Positions 1 through 5,003 of a stretch of 5,003 nucleotides of DNA are shown one piece after another. Position numbers and translations under genes: made by a program. Numbering within the stretch: position 1 is the stretch's first letter; the number at the start of each line of letters is the position of its first letter. The DNA lies in assembly GCA_023230825.1 (NCBI GenBank), contig JALNWO010000119.1:1-5003 (forward strand), given 5' to 3'. The notes beneath the pieces were generated by a model. It did no database searches, was not told the DNA's origin, and was given only the letters and a program-made list of their open reading frames with translations. The DNA comes from Acholeplasmataceae bacterium. GTDB lineage: Bacteria; Bacillota_I; Bacilli_A; Acholeplasmatales; Acholeplasmataceae.

Positions 1-1872
1 AAAAAGTAAATCTCCTTCTGGTAAAGCCCATGTTTCTGGCTTAAAATCAGTTTTTAGATAATGGGTCAATTGATGTTGTTCGTCTTCTAACTGATATATT
101 ATCAAAGACCCATGTTTTTGAGTTAGAGTTTTGTTTTCATTCGTTACTTGACGGTACATGGAAAATTGTTTTCGAATGGCCAAGATTACTTGTAGACGAT
201 CTACTGAAGTTGGATAAGAATGCCAACGGATTCCATTGATATGATCAGAGTCTTGATAAGAATTAGCAACCCCTTGTTTACTGCGGTATAATTCTTGGCC
301 TGCATGATAAAAAGGGATTCCTAAAGCGATTGCTACCAAGTGGTTGACAAAATCTTGCAGTTGATGGTTTTCCTGAAGCGAATGATGAGAAACGCTCATC
401 AGTTTATCGAAGTAAGTCATGTCATCATGACATTCAACATAATTAATTGTTTGATTTAAAGATTGATATCCTTTTGGACTTCCTACTAAGGCTTCCATCG
501 CTTGATTTATCAATTGAATGTTACCCATCGCATACCCTTTTTGGTTAGTCTCGCCTCTCATGGTATTTCGAAAATAATCATTAAAATGAGCATACATAGG
601 AAAATTGTTTTGGTTGGCCATCGTTGCTCGTTCTTCTAGTCTCATGACAGAATCCATCATCCAGCCTTCGCCATAGAGCATCACGTTAGGATTGATAGAT
701 TTTAGTTTCTTTTCAATTAGTCGCATCGTTTCTATATCCATGAGTCCCATTAAATCGAAACGAAAACCATCGACACGATAAACTTCTGCTAAAAAGACTA
801 AACTATCTACAATCATTCGTCTAACCATAAAACGTCTTGTTTCTACATCTGGGCCACAACCACATGACTCAGTTAATTGGTTATTTTTATCGTGGCGATA
901 AAAATAGCCAGGAATGATTTTATCATAGGCAAAAGTCTTTCTTGTAAAAACATGATTGTAGACAACATCTAAATTGATTCCTAAACCAATGCTATGTGCA
1001 TGTTTGACCACATTTTGAAAAGCAGTTATCTTTTCAAGCGGATTATTATTGTTTTTAATAAACCATCCTTCTAAAGCAAAATAGTGCGCTGGATTGTACC
1101 CCCAATTATAATGGGAATCTTTGTTTATTTCATCTACCCCATAAAATGCTAAAATGGGCAACAACTGTAAATGAGTCATCCCTAAGTTTTTGATATATTC
1201 TAAAACAGTTCCTTCAAGCTTTTCACTGCGTGCAATTAAACCATCGAAAAGACCTGGATCGGAAACATCTAAAAAGCGAGTTAAATCTCGGACATGGCCT
1301 TCATAAATTACTGCATCAACATTATTTTTTAACATAATCGGTGATGGTTCAAGTTTTGGAACTCGATTTAAATCAACAATGATGCCTTTTTGTTGGTAGA
1401 TTATTTTAGCATAAGGATCATCGACTTCATCCAAGGCATCAACTAAACGCACTTGAAAATGATATTTTTCTAAATGATAATCGCCAGGTAAAGAAAGATG
1501 CCAAACGGGCATCTTATAAGTCATGGGATAAGATTTCCCCCCAACAACAACAAAAACGGCTTTCGCTACAGGCGTAAATAAATAAAAATCTGTTTGTTTT
1601 TTTGTACAAACTGCACCTAAAGGACCTTCATAACGAAATCGTTGATCAAAGGTCTCTTTTAAAGTGACTAAACCAATTTGTAAAGCAAGCTTTTCATTAT
1701 CAACCCAAATCGTATCTACAAGATGGAGCTCAAGGTCACGATCAGTTTCAAAAAATTGGTTATTATTTTCATTTTTCACCCATTGAAGGTTGTATCCAGG
1801 TAAGTGTATTTGTGTAATATATCCTGCATCTTCAATGCGAATGACGCGAAAATCATCGATAAAAGCGAGCAT
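1..1872 (-). CDS. pulA: Type I pullulanase (alpha-1,6 debranching enzyme, GH13), 3' end outside window
   Basis: This enzyme hydrolyses alpha-1,6 branch links in glycogen, limit dextrin or pullulan. I translated the frame by hand: 624 codons, open from ATG 1870-1872 to base 1 with no stop, so the C-terminus is missing (family members are usually about 700 residues or more). Residues 1-84 form a poorly conserved N-terminal beta region. Residues 85-156 look like a CBM48 module ending in VDDPYAK. The GH13 barrel follows, with IYEGHVRDLT (189-198), the type I pullulanase signature YNWGYNP (255-261), DVVYNHV (302-308), the nucleophile D373 in GFRFDLMG, the acid/base E402 in YGEGW, H482-D483 of region IV, and HAGQE (523-527). 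The start MLAFIDDF is not a signal peptide, so the enzyme is probably cytoplasmic. The ATG is the only reasonable start because an in-frame TAA lies at 1888-1890. It follows glgP by 20 bases, fitting removal of the branch stubs that phosphorylase leaves. In Bacillus the orthologue is called amyX. Assignment to the family is firm; the substrate in the cell is inferred. Confidence 0.93.
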   Translation of the reverse strand, partial: MLAFIDDFRVIRIEDAGYITQIHLPGYNLQWVKNENNNQFFETDRDLELHLVDTIWVDNEKLALQIGLVTLKETFDQRFRYEGPLGAVCTKKQTDFYLFTPVAKAVFVVVGGKSYPMTYKMPVWHLSLPGDYHLEKYHFQVRLVDALDEVDDPYAKIIYQQKGIIVDLNRVPKLEPSPIMLKNNVDAVIYEGHVRDLTRFLDVSDPGLFDGLIARSEKLEGTVLEYIKNLGMTHLQLLPILAFYGVDEINKDSHYNWGYNPAHYFALEGWFIKNNNNPLEKITAFQNVVKHAHSIGLGINLDVVYNHVFTRKTFAYDKIIPGYFYRHDKNNQLTESCGCGPDVETRRFMVRRMIVDSLVFLAEVYRVDGFRFDLMGLMDIETMRLIEKKLKSINPNVMLYGEGWMMDSVMRLEERATMANQNNFPMYAHFNDYFRNTMRGETNQKGYAMGNIQLINQAMEALVGSPKGYQSLNQTINYVECHDDMTYFDKLMSVSHHSLQENHQLQDFVNHLVAIALGIPFYHAGQELYRSKQGVANSYQDSDHINGIRWHSYPTSVDRLQVILAIRKQFSMYRQVTNENKTLTQKHGSLIIYQLEDEQHQLTHYLKTDFKPETWALPEGDLLF

Positions 1873-1879
1873 GTTTCGT

Positions 1880-1884
1880 CTCTT
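1880..1884 (-). promoter_or_regulatory. Weak ribosome-binding site of pulA
   Basis: The minus strand reads AAGAG seven bases before the pulA ATG, one mismatch from AGGAG, inside the 20-base gap after the glgP stop codon. It is weaker than the site before glgP, which could give less pullulanase than phosphorylase from a shared transcript (inference). Confidence 0.5.
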
Positions 1885-1892
1885 TTCTTAAA

Positions 1893-4280
1893 TTATGAGT
1901 GAAGCCACGTAAAAGGGCGTAATTGCCAAATATCTGTATTATAATCTTGAATGGTTCGATCGGATGTGAAAAAACCTGAATGAGCAATATTCATAATCAT
2001 CATTTCTAACCATTTGTTTCGGTCCTGGTATAAAAGATTGGCTTTTTCATGCGCTTCAACATAACTAGCAAAATCTTTTAAAACAAGGAAGTAATCTGTA
2101 TTTAATAAATTATGCATAATAAAATCATAATGTCCAGGATTGTCTTTTAATTTTCGGATAAACTTAAAAACATCTTTTAACCGTTGATCATTTTCATAAA
2201 TTTCGTTGGGTTTATAATGATTATGACGATATAGAGCAACAACTTCTTCAGAAGATAAACCAAAAATAATATTGTTTTCGCTTCCTGCTTCTTGGACAAT
2301 TTCAACGTTAGCGCCATCCATTGTTCCAATGGTAATTGCACCATTCATCATAAACTTCATATTTCCTGTTCCACTCGCTTCTTTCGAAGCTGTCGAAATT
2401 TGTTCTGATAAATCAGCTGCTGTCATAATGTATTCTGCGTAAGTCACATTGTAGTTTTCAACAAAAACAACTTTAAGTAAGTGATTTGTTTCTTCATCGT
2501 GATTGATTGTTTGGGCTGCATCATTGATGAGTTCAATAATCATTTTCGCCATCCGATAACTAGGTGCTGCCTTCGCTCCAAAGATAAATGTATGGGGAAC
2601 GTAGTTGGCTTTAAAATCAGCATCCGTTTTCAAACGTTGATATAAATAAATAATGTGCAAAATGTTCATTAGTTGACGTTTGTATTCATGCAGCCTTTTT
2701 ACTTGAATATCAAAAATGGAATTAACATCAATAGTGATGTTTTCACGTTGCTGAATTTGCTCAGCTAAAATACGTTTTCTTGTTAACTTGACTTCCTCAA
2801 GCCGTTTTTGAACTTTAATATCTGTTTTAAATTGAGCAAATTCCTTCAGTTTAGTTAAATCTTTTCGCCAGTCAATACCAATGGTATCGTCTAATAATTG
2901 GACCAATTCAGGATTGGTATGAATGAGCCAACGACGGTGAGTCACACCGTTGGTTTTATTGTTAAACTTATGTGGATATAGTTGGTAAAAATCATTCATT
3001 TCTTGATGCTTTAAAATCTCTGTGTGAAGCGCAGCAACACCATTGACACTAAATGCCCCAAAGAGGCAAATGTGAGCCATCCGCACACGGTGTTGACCTA
3101 TCAAACCCATTTGATATATTTGTTCGTTGTTAAAGCGACCATCCGCTTCTAATTCTCTTTTAAAGCGGCGGTTCATTTCTTGAATGATTTCATAAATTCT
3201 CGGTAGTAAAGTCCGGAAAATATGGATATCCCATTTTTCTAATGCTTCTGATAAAATCGTATGGTTTGTAAAGGCACATGTTTGTGTCGTAATCTTCCAT
3301 GCTTCATCGTAGCCCAAATGTTCTTCATCCATTAAAATCCGCATCATTTCTGGAATAACAAGAGTTGGATGGGTGTCATTGAGTTGGAACGCATAATAAT
3401 GGTGGAAATGACGGAGATCACGACCCAAATTGCGATGTTCTCTAATTGCAAGTTGAACCCCTGCTGCACTAAAGACATAAGACTGGGTTAAACGCAATGT
3501 TTTCCCTTGGTCGGTTGAATCATCGGGATATAAATGATCATCAATTTGGGAAACCATCTTTAAATAGCCCTCATCTTGATGTTTTTGTAAATCTGACGGT
3601 TCTGTTCCCCAAAGTCTTAGATGCGTCACGACACCGTTTTGATCGCCAACAATTTTCACCGTATAAGGAACTGCTTTAATCCAAACGGGATGTTTCAGTT
3701 GGGTGTGTTCTACATAACCAAAAAGCGGCAGATGGATTGCGTTTTCTTCATCCTTCTCTTCCCATATAAACGGTGTGTTTAACCATGTATCAGGATATTC
3801 AACTTGTTGGTTATTTTCAAATTTTTGTCTAAAAAAACCATGTTTATATCGTAAACTGTTACCATAAAGCGGCAAACCCAATGATGCAGCTGAATCTAAG
3901 AAACAAGCAGATAAGCGGCCTAAGCCACCATTGCCTAAACCTGCATCAACTTCAGCGTGTTCAACTTCATTTAAATCATAACCAAATTCATAAAACGCTT
4001 CTTTAACAAGGTTATAATATCCGCTGTTTTGTAAGTTATTAGTAATTAAACGTCCCATTAAAAACTCCATCGAAAAATAAATGGTTCGCTTTAATTGGTT
4101 CGTTATTAAATCTTGATTCGTTTTCTCAAAATCAGTTTTAAAAGCGTCATCTAATAAATGTGCTAAAATATGATATCTTTGAGCAACACTTGCCTTCTTG
4201 GGGCTGGTTTGATAAATCGTTTGAAGTTTTTCAGTAAAAACTTCTTTAAATTGTTCTTTTGATTGAAATGCGTGGGTCAC
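1893..4280 (-). CDS. glgP: Glycogen/alpha-glucan phosphorylase (GT35), complete
   Basis: This PLP-dependent enzyme cleaves terminal alpha-1,4 glucose units from glycogen or maltodextrin with phosphate, giving glucose-1-phosphate in the cytoplasm. The 795 residues match the usual bacterial length of about 800. Family motifs appear in order: YFSMEFLMGR (68-77), GNGGLGRLSACFLDS (116-130), LRYKHG (143-148), NDTHPT (301-306), TNHTILSEALEKW (338-350), NKTNGVTHRRW (441-451), DIQVKRLHEYKRQ (524-536), and the PLP site EASGTGNMKFMMNG, whose Schiff-base lysine is K642. The start codon is GTG (4278-4280), not ATG. It is supported by AGGAG eight bases upstream and an in-frame TGA just before that, and the next in-frame ATG lies far inside the conserved region. 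The stop is TAA at 1893-1895. It probably forms an operon with pulA, driven by the promoter at 4312-4343. A maltodextrin phosphorylase (MalP) role cannot be excluded, since the two share all these motifs; pairing with a debranching enzyme favours branched glycogen. Confidence 0.96.
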   Translation of the reverse strand: MTHAFQSKEQFKEVFTEKLQTIYQTSPKKASVAQRYHILAHLLDDAFKTDFEKTNQDLITNQLKRTIYFSMEFLMGRLITNNLQNSGYYNLVKEAFYEFGYDLNEVEHAEVDAGLGNGGLGRLSACFLDSAASLGLPLYGNSLRYKHGFFRQKFENNQQVEYPDTWLNTPFIWEEKDEENAIHLPLFGYVEHTQLKHPVWIKAVPYTVKIVGDQNGVVTHLRLWGTEPSDLQKHQDEGYLKMVSQIDDHLYPDDSTDQGKTLRLTQSYVFSAAGVQLAIREHRNLGRDLRHFHHYYAFQLNDTHPTLVIPEMMRILMDEEHLGYDEAWKITTQTCAFTNHTILSEALEKWDIHIFRTLLPRIYEIIQEMNRRFKRELEADGRFNNEQIYQMGLIGQHRVRMAHICLFGAFSVNGVAALHTEILKHQEMNDFYQLYPHKFNNKTNGVTHRRWLIHTNPELVQLLDDTIGIDWRKDLTKLKEFAQFKTDIKVQKRLEEVKLTRKRILAEQIQQRENITIDVNSIFDIQVKRLHEYKRQLMNILHIIYLYQRLKTDADFKANYVPHTFIFGAKAAPSYRMAKMIIELINDAAQTINHDEETNHLLKVVFVENYNVTYAEYIMTAADLSEQISTASKEASGTGNMKFMMNGAITIGTMDGANVEIVQEAGSENNIIFGLSSEEVVALYRHNHYKPNEIYENDQRLKDVFKFIRKLKDNPGHYDFIMHNLLNTDYFLVLKDFASYVEAHEKANLLYQDRNKWLEMMIMNIAHSGFFTSDRTIQDYNTDIWQLRPFTWLHS

Positions 4281-4288
4281 GTCTTCAA

Positions 4289-4293
4289 CTCCT
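4289..4293 (-). promoter_or_regulatory. Ribosome-binding site fixing the GTG start of glgP
   Basis: The minus strand reads AGGAG with eight bases to the GTG start codon of glgP, an ideal Shine-Dalgarno arrangement. A nearer-looking ATG about 19 bases upstream of the GTG is out of frame and meets TGA after four codons, so this site decides in favour of the GTG. Confidence 0.85.
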
Positions 4294-4311
4294 ATTCATA
4301 ATGTCACAACT

Positions 4312-4343
4312 ATTTTAACATAAAATGCTTATTAAAGCGTCAA
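4312..4343 (-). promoter_or_regulatory. Probable sigma-A promoter of glgP-pulA
   Basis: On the minus strand TTGACG (4338-4343) resembles a -35 box. TAAAAT (4312-4317) matches TATAAT at five of six positions and is preceded by TGT, giving an extended -10 element (TG-n-TAAAAT). The spacer is 20 bases, longer than the ideal 17, so the extended -10 may do most of the work. Transcription would start near 4305, leaving a leader of about 25 bases with the AGGAG site. It lies just downstream of the nucleotidase terminator, where an independent promoter is expected. I saw no convincing operator over it. Confidence 0.55.
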
Positions 4344-4363
4344 TATCCCCTTAAATCCCATTT

Positions 4364-4392
4364 AAAAAAGGTGAAGCATTTTCACCTTTTTT
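4364..4392 (-). terminator. Rho-independent terminator of the nucleotidase gene
   Basis: GGTGAA (4370-4375) and TTCACC (4381-4386) form a perfect six-pair stem around a five-base loop. Flanking A6 (4364-4369) and T6 (4387-4392) can extend it to twelve pairs and supply the U-tract on the minus strand. It directly follows the nucleotidase reading frame; the last base of its TAA stop codon is the first base of the A-run. The element is symmetric and could also stop plus-strand transcription, but no plus-strand gene is seen here. Confidence 0.88.
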
Positions 4393-5003
4393 TAGTCAAT
4401 AATAAAGTAATCCGTTGTCTCACTTCTTCTTCTAAGTTCATTCTCAAAAGCAGTGCGATCGACAACTTCGGGATAGTAAATATCTTGGTAGGTTTGAAAT
4501 TGCTTATAATTACCAAAGACATAATCATTCGTTGCAACCCAATACCATTCATTTGCTTTAATATTTTGAAGTGATAAACCGGGTTTAAAGTTTAGAGCAA
4601 CACTCGAGTTTTGTGAGAGTGAGATGACTTGTTGACCCGAAATGAGTGCTGAGATAATTTGGTTATCGAAAGGGAAGAGGCGGTAAGTTGTTGCAACTGT
4701 CATCGGTTCATGATAAGCTAAACTATCTCGGGTTCCCCCGTAGTTATGAACACCAATATCAGCATCGGCACTTTCACGAATGATTTGAGCCATGAAAGTC
4801 GTGAGGGTGTCACGGCTATAACCAAATGAAGCCGTCAAAATCACATCATTCATTAAACCATCAATTTCACTTGCGTAATCTTGAATAATAGCCGATAACT
4901 CTTGATGAGGTGTATTTAAATTGCTGTTGCCTTTGTAATAATTACCATAACCGGTGTTTGTGAGTTCTTTATTAACAACCGTATATGACATGTAACCTAG
5001 GGC
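4392..5003 (-). CDS. Metallophosphatase/5'-nucleotidase, C-terminal part only (5' end outside window)
   Basis: The frame holds 203 codons before TAA (4392-4394) and is open to the right edge. The four codons before ATG 4989-4991 (A-L-G-Y) are in frame, so that ATG is probably internal. The visible part matches the C-terminal substrate-binding domain of UshA/YfkN/YunD-type 5'-nucleotidases (5_nucleotid_C). Numbering from that Met, the evidence is ADADIGVHNYGGTRDSL (75-91), like the family pattern ADadiaxxNgGgiRadl; MTVATTYRLFPFDNQI (97-112), like the vlPFgN element that supplies a purine-stacking aromatic; and WVATNDYVF (151-159), like YxVAtNdfl. The catalytic metal-binding domain would lie upstream, outside the window. 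The usual GGDG loop after VATND is not visible. No transmembrane tail or LPXTG anchor occurs at the C-terminus (it ends DYFIID). The role would be hydrolysis of nucleotides or related phosphate esters; substrate and location cannot be told from this fragment. It is insulated from glgP by a terminator. Confidence 0.8.
   Translation of the reverse strand, partial: ALGYMSYTVVNKELTNTGYGNYYKGNSNLNTPHQELSAIIQDYASEIDGLMNDVILTASFGYSRDTLTTFMAQIIRESADADIGVHNYGGTRDSLAYHEPMTVATTYRLFPFDNQIISALISGQQVISLSQNSSVALNFKPGLSLQNIKANEWYWVATNDYVFGNYKQFQTYQDIYYPEVVDRTAFENELRRRSETTDYFIID

Noticed and set aside
1..1872. Possible frameshift or pseudogene in pulA
   Set aside because: Codon-by-codon translation is uninterrupted over 624 codons and all catalytic motifs are in one frame; the missing end is only the window edge.
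1873..1892. Terminator or promoter between glgP and pulA
   Set aside because: The gap is 20 bases, without an inverted repeat or -10/-35 pair; it holds only the pulA ribosome-binding site.
3497..3679. 60-codon open frame on the plus strand inside glgP
   Set aside because: It lies wholly antisense to a strongly conserved part of glgP, has no family resemblance and no ribosome-binding site I could see; a shadow frame.
4281..4363. CcpA (cre) or LacI-family operator in front of glgP
   Set aside because: Carbon catabolite control would fit the genes, but I found no sequence with the central CG and flanking symmetry of a cre or MalR-type site. The small GCTT-TAAT-AAGC dyad (4327-4338) is too weak to call.
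4371..4574. 67-codon open frame on the plus strand over the terminator and the nucleotidase end
   Set aside because: It begins at a GTG inside the terminator stem and is antisense to the nucleotidase domain; no sign of a real gene.
4989..4991. ATG as the true start of a 199-residue nucleotidase
   Set aside because: The frame stays open upstream to the window edge, the protein would lack its catalytic domain, and no ribosome-binding site can be judged in the 12 remaining bases. A partial gene is more likely.
1..5003. RNA genes, CRISPR repeats, insertion sequences, riboswitches
   Set aside because: Coding frames fill nearly the whole window. The only real intergenic stretch (4281-4391) is fully used by the ribosome-binding site, promoter and terminator, and no repeat arrays or transposase fragments were seen.

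Overview
The window carries three genes, all read from the minus strand: the 3' part of a metallophosphatase/5'-nucleotidase gene (4392-5003, cut by the right edge), a complete glycogen phosphorylase gene, glgP (1893-4280), and a type I pullulanase gene, pulA (1-1872, cut by the left edge). In transcription order these are nucleotidase, terminator, promoter, glgP, pulA. The DNA is AT-rich, the genes are tightly packed, the ribosome-binding sites are of the AGGAG type, and the tryptophans checked at conserved positions are TGG with no in-frame TGA. Together with the protein sequences this suggests a low-GC Gram-positive (Bacillota, perhaps Lactobacillales or a relative). The exact lineage cannot be fixed from the sequence alone.

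Layout: the nucleotidase stop codon runs directly into a perfect hairpin with a U-tract at 4364-4392. The remaining ~80 bases before glgP hold a plausible sigma-A-type promoter (TTGACG and an extended -10, TG-T-TAAAAT) and a strong AGGAG ribosome-binding site 8 bases before a GTG start. glgP and pulA are separated by 20 bases with no terminator, so they are very probably co-transcribed.

Together glgP and pulA form a cytoplasmic glycogen or maltodextrin breakdown module. The phosphorylase releases glucose-1-phosphate from alpha-1,4 chain ends and stalls near branch points, and the pullulanase cuts the alpha-1,6 links. Neither protein starts with a signal peptide. In several Bacillota these genes sit at the end of a glgBCDAP-type operon; here the pair has its own promoter and the gene upstream is an unrelated nucleotidase.

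I found no mobile element, RNA gene, CRISPR array or evidence of a new system. The points most worth a second look are departures from family consensus in the pullulanase active-site region and in the C-terminal domain of the nucleotidase.
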